A stretch of 64,000 bases of DNA from Archilochus colubris. Lineage: Eukaryota; Chordata; Aves; Apodiformes; Trochilidae. Below, piece by piece: positions 53,637-64,000 of the stretch. The stretch's first letter is position 1. The number at the start of each line of letters is the position of its first letter. The stretch lies in contig CM041090.1 in NCBI GenBank assembly GCA_023079485.1, positions 7,252,519 through 7,316,518 on the forward strand, read 5' to 3'. Below the pieces are notes generated by a model. The model was not told the DNA's origin. It saw nothing but the letters and a program-made list of their open reading frames with translations, and did not search any database. Made by a program: the position numbers and the translations under genes.

Positions 53637-53914
53637 GCTTATTATAATGGCATGTAATGATAGGGCAAGAGGTGATGTCTTTAAACTAGAAGAGAGTAAA
53701 TTTAAATTAGACACTAGGAAGAAATGCTTCACTGTGAGGGTGGTGAGACGCTGGCACAGGTTGTCCAAGGAAGTTGTGGCTGCCCCATCCCTGGCAGTGT
53801 TCAGGGCCAGGTTGGGTGGGGCTGTGAGCAACCTGGTGTGGTAGGAGGTGTCCCTGCCCATGCAGGGGGCTTGGAACTGGGTGATTCCAACCCAAACCAT
53901 TCTGTGATTCTAGG
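53637..53914 (+). mobile_element. CR1 LINE 3' fragment in ACTN1 intron 1
   Basis: A 5'-truncated CR1 copy in the same orientation as ACTN1. It contains 'gtggtgagacgctggcacag' at 53740-53759, the box 'cctgcccatgcagggggctt' at 53853-53872 and the tail 'attctgtgattctagg' at 53899-53914. It closely resembles the copy at 1-514, so both derive from one subfamily. Only the 3' untranslated part is kept. It is the only recognisable transposon in 35.7 kb of intron. Confidence 0.93.
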
Positions 53915-54882
53915 GCATTGTTCAGCAATTACTGCAAAGGGACAGTCCTCAAACTGTCAGAAATGTTCTTTGGCCAAAAATGCATATATTCTTAACTGTG
54001 GTATTACAGTTGTTTGTTTGGTTGGGGGTTTTATTAGTGAAAAGTGCATGAAGTGCACATTATCCATGGGGGGAAGGGGGTGTCTAATATTGGGCTGATT
54101 TTGGTCTTGGTTGGTATTGTTGGGGTTTTTTGGTATTTTTTTCAAAAGCAAGGTAGATACTGAAAATCAAAAAATTGCAATACTTTGGGCAGCTTCCTTT
54201 CCTTTTGTACAGTACATTTGGATATGCAGCTAATGGTTGAATTGTACCTGTGAAGTGGTTTCCAAAGGGAATTGCCTCTCCCCTGATATGCACGTGCTAG
54301 ACTCCTGTAAAGTGCTGTCTTACTTGGTAGCTTATTGTGGATGATGCCTTTAAATAAGTTTCTGCACAGCAGAAGAAAATGGGAGCCTGAAGCACCTGAA
54401 CCAAAGCTCCTGAAAGTCATCACAACTCCACTGCCAAAGCAAAATCCTGCAACTTGTGACACAGTATTTCTTTTATATGCACCCTTGCTGAGAGTGGGGT
54501 CTTTTCTGTAGAGCAGGAAGATGTCTGTGATTCACTCCAGCCAGTATCTCAAATTGTGAGAGCTATTCTGAAACTCATTCACTTTTTGAAAAACAATAAA
54601 ATTGCAGTTATTGATTGGGAACACTCACTATTTAATAAGAATACAGCTGCGAATATGGCTAAGGTGGAAATGGAGCTACTGAAAGGAAGGGAAAATCCTC
54701 ACAACTTGAATTATTAAGAAATTAAGAAATGTCTAAAAACAATTAAATTTACCCTTGCTTCTGGTAGGATTTTGCTCTTCTTCCATCTTCTCTCTTTCCC
54801 AAGATAGTATTTGCATTGGTGCACAGCATCTTGGGACACTTTGTATGGCAAGTAAGAATTGTTCAAATCCTCTTAAAGCTGT

Positions 54883-54914
54883 AAAAAAAAAAAATATATT
54901 TATTAAAAAAAAAC
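54883..54914. repeat. A/T-rich tract
   Basis: Twelve A, then TATATTTATT, then nine A. Low-complexity intronic sequence. Confidence 0.9.
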
Positions 54915-57900
54915 AGGTAAAACAAAACACTACTAACTCAGACATGTATTCATTTTTCTTGGTTAAAATATCTAATTTTTCTCCTTGAATATTTCTTCTA
55001 ATCCCTTGCCCACCTGAAAGCCCCTTCTTAGAGGGGAGAAAACATTGTTTTTTTAGTTTTTTTTCTCTCATCTTATAACTGGGATTGCTGAGCTTTGGAA
55101 ACAGTCCTAGCATTTTTATACCCAGTTTAGGCCTCCTTCTCTGGCCCTCTGAAGAATGTACCTTTTATACCAGTTGCCTTTTCTATAAATGGAAAGGCTC
55201 TGGGTTTGTGTTGAGTGAGGTGAAAAAAAAACAACCAAACAAACAACAAACTAGTGCTGGCACTTGGTGTTCAGTTTATATCATCTGCCCTCTCCTGTGG
55301 TGAGCTCTTTGACCTCATCTCCTAGAAATGAGCAAATGCAGGAATGTGAACGTGTCTGTGGCTTGAGCTTAAATCACACTCTGTCCTCAGACACTGGAGT
55401 TTCCTACAGCTCTGGCTCCTACCTTCAGATTATCCATATGCTTTCTTGGCTTGTCCAGAATGCCAAATTAATTTCCCCAGCCAAATGCAGTAGTTTGGTG
55501 TTACTAATCCTACTAACAGATTACATTTGGGCTTGTCACGTCTTTCCAGAGGGCGAGTGAGGAGGAGAACAGGACTTTTACAGGAGGTGGTCCTGGGCTG
55601 GTACCCAAGTCCTCACCAGTCTATGGGGATGTCTGTTTGCCCAGGGCATTGATACTGGGACTTGCCTGCCCCCTGCTATCCCCTTGAGCTCTGTCTCTCC
55701 AAGAATGTAGTTTGAAGCCTTCAGCTCTTTGAGGTAGGAAATAGAAAGAGCAAACATTTCCTGATGGACTGAACTGGATGGTAACACTGTTTTCCTCCTG
55801 CTTTTCTCCTCCTCTGTTTTCCTTCTTTCTGCAGTGTGTTTTCCCCCTGTGCTTCAAGAGATTTTCCTGTCATCAGGACAGTGAAAATCTTGCTGCTATG
55901 TTTAAAAAGAGATCAAATTTTCCCTATTAGTATCTGGCAAAGTATTTTGCATGTCTACTTTTAAATAACACATCAGTTCCTTTGGAGTTGTTTGGAGTCA
56001 CCAGAGTTTTTCTGTCATTCTGCCACTGTCCCCCACAGTGCAGAGTCTAATCCCACCCTCCTGTAGTCAGTGGAAACGTTCTTGGTAGCCTTTGGGTCAA
56101 GTCCAGAAAGTTTGCAAACTGTATTTACCAGGCTTCACCCAGATCATCTATTCTGACTGGCTCAACACTCTCCTAAAGTATTGCAGATTGCTTTAAGCTT
56201 TGCTTCCTTTTTTCCTCTTCATCAAAGGTTTGGAAAATTAGACTGTAAAACCATAGCACAATCCTTTTAAAGAATAAATGGTACCAGTAGATACTAGCTT
56301 AGAGCTACTGTGCTACTTGAAACAGAATCTGCCTTTGCTAATGGTTCAGGTTGAATAAAAGATCAAAGAAAATAAAAACAATAACATGAATGTTTCTCTT
56401 TACTCTTTCATCCTTGATATCAATCCCACATCTGAATTCTTCAAGAGAGAGTTTCTTGCTTTCATATATTGCATAAACTGTTTCAAGACAAAATAATTAA
56501 AAGTCAAAATAGATAAAAATATGAGGTTTTGGTCATGAGATCAAGAAAGTTTTTATGGACTACACCCGCTTAAATTTAGGTCATATTGTGCTTAGATTTA
56601 TAATCTGGAGTCTTGCTGGACATTGGCAAAATGGAGCATGAATTGGAAGCAGAGGAGAAGTCCTGTGCTGTCCTCAACTAAATGCTATTTTGGGTCATCC
56701 AGCATTGCCTCCATCACTCCTAATTCAGTTGCTGTTCTCTTGCGATGTCTGAAACATTGAACCACAACAGTCTGGAACAAACCCTGCTGTAATTATCACC
56801 TGTCACAATTTTTAATCTTCCACAACCTTTTTTCCTTTACTTTGCTTTAAGATCTCCATCCTGGTCTGAGCATATGAACTGGTAAGAGCTGAACCTGACC
56901 TCCCCTGCTTCTTCGCTCCACTGCTGTACTGAGCCTCAGTTTCTATGCTTGCTGTGACCTGGACCCCTGGTACAGCTCCTGCACTGGACAGCCTTTGCCA
57001 AGCTGTTTTCCTACCAGTGTTGTTTCTGGTAGCTCTGGTACTCAAACACCTCTACGCTGATTTTCACTCTGCTGTCCGGGTGTGCCGTGACTAGGCACGG
57101 ATCCCTCAAAGCACACCTCACTACCAGGCAGGGCTGCATATGCTGGGGGAAGATAAGAGAATCCTATTAGTGCATGTGGTGGGAAGGTGGTGGTAGAAAC
57201 TTGTAGTGGCGTGCAGATGCCTCTAGGGCCCATGAGGATGCTCACTAATTAGGCCACTCCTTGGGCTGTGATGCACACGAAGGAACAGCTTGCTACTCTG
57301 CTAGTGTAGACAATTTAAATCCTGTTTTATCGTAGCTATTAGAAGACACAACTATGCCTCAGAAAGGAATACATCTTAATATCTCAGAAAAAAAGTCTTT
57401 GTAATCTCACCACCCACAGTAGCTTTGGCACTTTTAATATCCAATTAAAAATAAGTCACGATGCAATTCAATTTTAAGCATGACCATGACATCAAACATA
57501 CAAGTATGTACATTTCCCCACAACCAAGGGACACACAGCCACTGATATACATGAATTTGTGTTATTTTCAGCTGTTTCATGTGTTGGGTCATTAAACTAC
57601 ATGTGAAAACACTGCTGAACCTAAAGCTGTGCAAATGTGCACATCCACCTAAGAGTTACAGCTTGTAAGGTGAGATGCCTGTGGTTAACTACCAGTAATT
57701 CACTGAGGATCTGATCATCCTGATGCTGTCTGTGTGGCATTGCAAGCCTGCAGGGTCAGTGAGATATACAGTGGGCACACTGGCAAGTTTGTACCACCAT
57801 AAAGACCTGCTTCTCTTCATACGTGAGTAGGTGCAGATATTGGCACCACCCCAGTTATCTGTGCTGGCTTCACAGAGGTAACAGCAGAAAAAAGTGACCA

Positions 57901-60900
57901 CTCCTGCTGCTTTGGGTGTGTGAATGAAAGGAGCACATCTGCTTAAGGACAGAGGAGCAGCTCTACCTTTTCACAGCTTCTCTGTTGGTGCGTGTTGCAG
58001 GGGTGGAGGTGGAAGGGAGAAGGGCTACTGGGGTGGTCCTTGCTCAGTGTTCCTGAGGCTTAGTTCCTTATTTTGCATTTTAGAAGACATTCGTGGCTCA
58101 CATGGATTAATGGTAGGTCTTCTCACAGCACCTTTATTGTAAACATGCAGTATCTTGCCTGCACCCAGAGCAGTGAAATCCTTTCATCCAAGAATAGGTG
58201 TGTGTCACATTCCCTGTCTGACCTGACATTTCATTTTCTCCCAGAATGCCTGATGATAGATCTCCCATACAGCTCCCACATGGGCTCTCAATTAGCTTGT
58301 GTCTGAGTCACAGCAACATCCTTTTTTTTCTGACCTCCATGAAGCAATCCAATCACACTCACCCAAACAGCTGCAGCAATAGTTTTTGTCACCCATCACT
58401 TACAAACATTCCTTTCAGTTGATGTCTCTCCAGTATCACCTCTTTCTTCACTTTGTTAAATATGAGGTACCTGTCTTTGTTTTTAAGGCCTCATGTCTCC
58501 TATTCTTCTTATCTCTGCTGTGAGATGTCAGCACTCGCCTCTGTCATCCTCTGATGCCAAGTGTCTGCTCATTAGATTTTCTAACAAATGTTTTCATTCC
58601 CTTGTTTGTGTTGCCTCTCTTGCTTAGGAGTAATCTGCTATAGAGAACCACATTTTTATTGTTTCCCTTCAATTAGGCTGCTCGCACCAATTGCATGAGC
58701 CAAGCTAGAGCAAACTGTACCGTGGCAGCAGGAATGGAGTTTTTGAGAACAAGGTGATTGCACAGAAACATAGCATGGTGATCCCAAACACTGAGGAATG
58801 TGAGTCAAGCAGTCCTACAGTCTCATACAGGAGGCTGCTATTCAGATGCAGTTGTGTGGCTTGAAGGGATTGAGAACTACTTGTAGGATTTGTTTTTAGA
58901 TTGGGTCAGTCTTCTTAAATCTCTCTTTAGTTTACTACAATCTTGATAAAGAGCATGACAGGAGGTAGGTTGTGGATGTGCTGAGGCCACTGCCAAGCAT
59001 CCTGACTAATGCTGCCTCATTGTTCTGGGATACACTGTCTACAGCCTCATCCCCAAGTTTCATGTTGAAAGTGCTTTGGAGCACAGAGCAGCTTTCCACC
59101 CTGGTCTCTTTGTAGTCCCAAGCACAGTAAGGTCCCTACCAATTTTCATGGTTCTTACTTATTGCTTACTTTTTGTGTACTTCACAGTCACCTTGTCCCA
59201 GGACATTAATTTTTTTCAAAAATCCTTATTTTTGGAGAATCTCATAGCAAGCAAATGAATGATCTTAACAATTACAGACCCTATTCAGAAAGAGAATCTG
59301 CTTGAGCAGAGAGTGATCCATTTCACAGATGCATATTAGTGTGAGAACTGAGCATTGACAGCACATTGTCAGAGACTGGTGATAGCCAAGAGTATCCACA
59401 AGTCTATTTTACTCCTGTATATTTTAGCTTAGAGTTTGTGTTGCCAGTGGTGGCAGTGAAGTCCAAATACTTAGTGCAGGCATGCTGTGTAGTCCTCAGA
59501 AACTCTGTTGGATACTGATGTCCTTTCTGATTCCTTGCTCTGTCAGGGAGCTCTCAGGCTTCATGCCAAACACTGCTTTGGAGTCCCTTTCTCACTAGAT
59601 ATTGAGCTATAGGTTCTTTTAGCCAGGACACTTGCCATCCTCTCTTAGAAAAGCAGATTATTTTAAGTTTTTTCTGCCTTCCAGAGCTGTAGAGTCACTG
59701 AAGTTCTACAGCCTGAAAAGCCTGAAGCAATGACTTCTGCTAGTTTTGTACCATCCATGCAGAGCAGTGTGCAAATACATGAAGTCATACATAATTTCAA
59801 TTATTCAACCTGTTAACTTAGCTCTGTATTTAGAAAGCCTGGATAAATGAAGCTGTAACTTCCTTTTCCTCTCTTCTCCTTTATCAGCAAAGTAAACACC
59901 CAAAGAAGAGCCACAGAAAAAGCAACACCTGTGAATCCTCCTAGGAAGATATAGGAAGCAGTGCCTTAGGGTAGCAGACAAGAAGGTTCTAGGTTGTTCC
60001 ACTGTATCTGAACCTGACTGCAGAAGGGGTTTCAGCCAGATCATCTCCTGCCTTGCTGGCTTTGTGGATCTGGCTGCCCTTTCCCAAGGCAGATCTTGAG
60101 CACAGGAGCTGCATTTACATTGCCTGTGGCACAATGTGAATCCACTGGAGGGAGGGCACTTTGCTGTCCTGCTTTCAGTCGAAGGAAGTCCCGTTCCCTT
60201 CTCCAGGGCTCTCAGAGAAGCCATGGCTGGAGTGGATCCACATGTCCTGATTCATGTTACAGTGCTAAGTTTTTGCTGTCTTGCTCCCCTCAGCTTTTTC
60301 CTGGGACCAAGCAGGTGACGCCTTACCATGCAATTAGTACTGGGTCTGGATTAACCCTCTGAGAGAACCCTCACCATCTGGCTGGGTGGTGAGATGTAAA
60401 GTGTAGGCCTGCCACCAGGAACATAAGGCTGTTCGTGAAGGTTTTCATCCCAGTGTCTTGACCCAATCTTTTGCAGGACAGTTGGGGTTCAGTCTTCATT
60501 AACTGAACAGTCTTGCTTTTACTGGCTTGTTGCCACTTTGTAGTCTGTGAATAGTTACATCCTAGTCACAGTAAAATTATTTCTTCCAGTATATCTTCAA
60601 ATGCTATAAAACAATTGGAAGCTCAGCATATAAAGTGCAGAGACAAGCTCTGTTTATTTTTTGTTATGAGAAAATTTAAAGCAAGTTGACATTTATGAGC
60701 TGATTTCATAGGAGAGACAAGCATAAGGAAGAGTCTTGATAGTCTTAGTTTCACAATAACCTCTAAAAGACTATAATTCTAGCCAGTTGGTATCCTTACA
60801 CAGTTTTTTTGCATGGCTCTTGCATGTCTGAAGACTTTCTTTAAGTGCCTTGTTATTAGTGCTTCCTGATAACTCTGGGATAAAGAGAGCTTTTACTGAA

Positions 60901-61160
60901 ATGCCAGCCGACTCATTGATTTAATGGTCAGTAGCTTTCAAATGCCAAAAGCAGATTCTTTCTGAAATGGTACAGCTCTGTAGCAGATATGAGTTAAAGG
61001 CTCCAGAGGCACAAATGTAGAGAAGAACAAATATTTATGCTGTGTTGAATGGGAAGTGCACTGGATAGAGATTTCTGCCCTTAGCACTTTACTCTGTTGT
61101 TAGCTAATAAAAAGAATTGTTCTGACTCCAAAGCAGTTTATACCACACAGTGTGGAAGGA

Positions 61161-61192
61161 GGTTGTTTGGTTTTTGTTTGGTTTTTTTTTGG
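61161..61192. repeat. T/G low-complexity tract
   Basis: Irregular GGTTTGTTTGG and T runs without A or C. Simple sequence. Confidence 0.85.
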
Positions 61193-62076
61193 TCCTGTCT
61201 TCCAGAAGAGAGTTTAAAAATGTATAAGACACTGAGGACTGTATTCCACTGAGCAAAAATGGGAAGTCCTATACTTGAATGTGTTTGCTTTTCTTGCAAA
61301 TAATGTGCAGATTCATTGTCATTGTCCAAAAGGATAAATTGGTTGTTGGGAGGATTTATTTTCCCTACACAATGGTTCCATTGCTCTTTAGGATAAGGAG
61401 AGGCTTTTGTGGTGAACTTCACATTCCTATTGGGATCCAGCCTGCTTATGCAGCTACAGGTAGAGCTGGGGCTTTTACTGCTGTGGTGGTGTTTTTAATC
61501 CTGATCTGCAGAGATGGGTTTTGAGAAGTGGCTAAGAAGCAGTGACTGAGCTCTGTGTTTCCAAGTTGCAGGGGCTGTGCCCTGGAGCTGGGAACTCCAA
61601 GTAAACTTGTAATTTTCCTTTTCACAGTCAGCAGTTCCTTATACAGCCAACAAATGGTTCTTTGGGTGGATGCTGGTAACACACAGTACTGTGTAATGAT
61701 CCCTCCTGTTTTCAGGATGCGCTTCAGAAGCAGCGTGGGTTGTATTTTGTCTTTCAGACACACTTGGAGCTCAACAGCTGCAATTAAACCAGAACAGGAC
61801 ATTACCACTGATTCCAGTGGTACTAAACTCCTTTTGTGAAGGTGGTGAAATAATGCTATGAGTGTCTGTAATGATTTCTTCTGAATATCCGTTTAATTCC
61901 TTCAGCCTTTCTAAAAGAATTGGCTAACTGCATTGGAAAGTAAAGCTCTTCATTGTGCAGTATTGGTTTCATTGAGTATCATATCTACAATTCCTCAGAA
62001 GTCAGCTGCTAATAGTGTTAACTTTTCAACTTTTTGAACCATCCCAGTGTCCTGGAGTATGGGCTCAGGGAGTAAA

Positions 62077-62195
62077 TTCTGAAATTTAAGTTTTTTAAAT
62101 TTTTTTAAATTTTTTAAAATTTATTAAAATTATTTAAATTTATTAAATTAAAAAAATTTTAAATTTTTAAAATTTTAAATTTCTGAAATTTAAGT
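62077..62195. repeat. AT-only block flanked by 15-bp direct repeats
   Basis: Positions 62088-62180 contain almost only A and T in mutually complementary AAATTT and TTTAAA runs, so either strand can fold on itself. The 15-mer TTCTGAAATTTAAGT occurs at 62077-62091 and again at 62181-62195, exactly 104 bases apart. This could be a slippage duplication or an insertion with duplicated target. Confidence 0.9.
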
Positions 62196-63265
62196 GTTTA
62201 TCAAATGCCTTTCTTTTCAAGTCTTCTGGGTGGCTTCAAATGCAAAGATAGGTATTTCCAGTTATAAGATCAAAATTGGAAGGCGTGGCAAATGAAGGCT
62301 GATGTCTTCATTCAAGCTCAGACATGAGGCACTTTGAATGGCTCCCTGGACTTGCGATGAGGCTTGTGCAGAGGTTCTCCAATCCAGGAAGCTCCTCTGC
62401 AGGGAGAGGACAGCAATTTATATTTTTTGACAACCTAGCAGAGATCCAAGGAGTAAACCAAGAGGTTTAGTATACAGAGGTGAGGGCTGTAGAGCTTCAG
62501 TTCCTCCATTGCAGCTGAAAGCCACTAATATATGTGTGTGCAAAGCTTCTATCACTTGCAGCCTGTGGGCACAGAAACTGTTCAGTGGGCCAGGAGACTT
62601 TTGGCTTAGTGGATCATAGTTGTACTTCATGAAGGGCCCTTTCAACACCCAGCTTTATTCACCAGGATTGCTGGTGTGTCTTGTCCAGCCGTGGTGTTTC
62701 TTGTGCCAAGGTGCTGACAGGATCCAGGATTACTCTGTAATTCCTAATTAACTGAGCACCTCCTTGTCAGTTTATGCCACAGGCTTGGGCGAGGAAAAAA
62801 AAGCTGCAACCAGGCTTGTCTTTTTGAGTCTGTGTTGAGTGTGAAGAGGGTGACAAACAGCCACCCACGAGATCCCAGCAATTCTTCCAAGTGCTTTTAA
62901 GGTGTGAATGGAGGATTTGGAGAAAGTGGTGCCAGAGGAACTGACAGAGAAATAGCACCAGGAAGGGGAAAATCCCATGAGACCCTGGGGCTTAATGCTG
63001 GCAAGGAGTTAGTGCTGAGTGCAGGGAAACTTGGACTGTGTGTTTGAGATTTGTTTCATGGCCTGCCCAGCCTTTTGGTCCACGTCTTTGTGATTAATAA
63101 GGAAATCATGGCCTAGTCTGTCTGTTCAAGGAGCAAGAGAGAGGTTTGTGGTGACTGTGGGTTATCATCCTCCTTACTTGATACATTATATTCAGTTCTC
63201 AGACTACCAAGGTGGAAAGGATCCTACTTTGGGGCAGCTGGAACTGCTTTATTAGTGCTTCTATG

Positions 63266-63307
63266 GCTTTAAAAAGCTATGTGTGCAGCTTTAAAAAGCT
63301 ATGTGTG
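63266..63307. repeat. 22-bp tandem duplication
   Basis: GCTTTAAAAAGCTATGTGTG occurs at 63266-63285 and again at 63288-63307, separated by CA. It is an identical duplication with a 22-base period. Confidence 0.95.
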
Positions 63308-63638
63308 TCTTAATAAACTATTAATCATTATTATCTGAGTGCCTCAATTGTTGGTCCAGATCATTTCATTTAAGTAAAATTCCTTGCAGTGTGGAATCAG
63401 CTGTAGATTTGGTTGCAAAAATTAGCAGATCTGTCTCAGCAGTCCTATGAAGTATGGTGGTGTAGTACGCAGGCACCACAGAGTTTGCTTTGAGGCCAGG
63501 CAGGGAATGCAGCCTAGCTGTGCAGTCAGAAGCCCAGGTGCAATCATCTACACACTTAACCAGCAGAAGAGCAGCACTTCCAGCTGGGTAAATTGATTTT
63601 GTTTTCCAGCTGTGTGTGATATGTTGTTTGAATATCTC

Positions 63639-63668
63639 TTTTTTTTTTTTTCTTTTTCTTTTTTTTTC
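63639..63668. repeat. T-rich tract
   Basis: T runs interrupted by single C bases. Low-complexity intronic sequence. Confidence 0.9.
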
Positions 63669-64000
63669 CTGATGAGTAGAAAGGGACCTGTCCTGTCATT
63701 CCCCCTGCAACACTAGAAGAAAGCCTGGGTTAGCACCCATAGCTTTCAGCCTGTTCAGGCCCTCACTTTCCAGAGCACATGTGCAGACAGCAGAAAACTG
63801 GTACTAGGCTGAGATTTGTGTGCTAGCAGTTTCATCCTCTTCTTAACAAAAGCCAGACCTTTGTGGGAAGATCCCAACAGCAGAGCAGTGTTGAAATACT
63901 TGCTTAAAATTCATCTCCCAGCACATAACATGACAAAGGAGGGTTCCTTGGTGGCCATGAACACTGCTTCCCTTTGAGCAGAGAGATGGTGTTCTGGTGA

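Larger units (their letters stand above)
53915..64000 (+). other. ACTN1: ACTN1 intron 1, continuing past the window end
   Basis: Unique non-coding DNA with simple repeats: A/T runs (54883-54914), a T/G tract (61161-61192), an AT-only block (62088-62180), a 22-bp tandem duplication (63266-63307) and a T-rich tract (63639-63668). No ACTN1 exon 2, nested gene or RNA gene was recognised, and no acceptor could be tied to an exon encoding the start of the calponin-homology domain. Confidence 0.8.

Overview
This window looks like nuclear DNA from a bird. At least eight LINE fragments are of the CR1 type, several ending in the CR1 signature of short ATTCTGTG or ATTCTATG 3' repeats. The single recognisable gene start is vertebrate, there is a CpG-island promoter, and there are no bacterial or phage features. 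The species cannot be fixed from this. The CR1 fragments at both ends resemble the type that is abundant in neoavian birds.

Only one protein-coding exon can be supported: the first coding exon of ACTN1 (alpha-actinin-1) on the plus strand, positions 28204-28308. It encodes the 35-residue acidic N-terminus that precedes the actin-binding domain and ends in a phase-0 splice donor. It sits in a strong CpG island (about 27300-28760) with GC boxes and CCAAT motifs and no evident TATA box. Everything to its right (28309-64000) is the 5' part of ACTN1 intron 1, at least 35.7 kb. Exon 2 was not found, so it should lie beyond the window.

The left part (1-27.3 kb) is intergenic DNA upstream of ACTN1. 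It holds seven CR1 fragments: six plus-strand or minus-strand 3'-end pieces of various ages, and one that keeps part of the ORF2 C-terminus. It also has several homopolymer tracts and a second, smaller CpG island at about 18.0-18.5 kb with a plausible minus-strand splice donor. Intron 1 holds one recognisable CR1 fragment (53.6-53.9 kb), simple repeats, a few short tandem duplications and a striking AT-only block near 62.1 kb.

No novel gene system is evident. The observations most worth a second look are non-coding: a perfect 20-bp palindrome made of two head-to-head SOX-type motifs (11691-11710), the secondary CpG island, a G-rich 49-bp tandem repeat just upstream of the ACTN1 promoter, and the AT block flanked by 15-bp direct repeats. 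All open reading frames longer than 100 codons, other than the one containing the ACTN1 exon, look like chance or repeat-derived frames.
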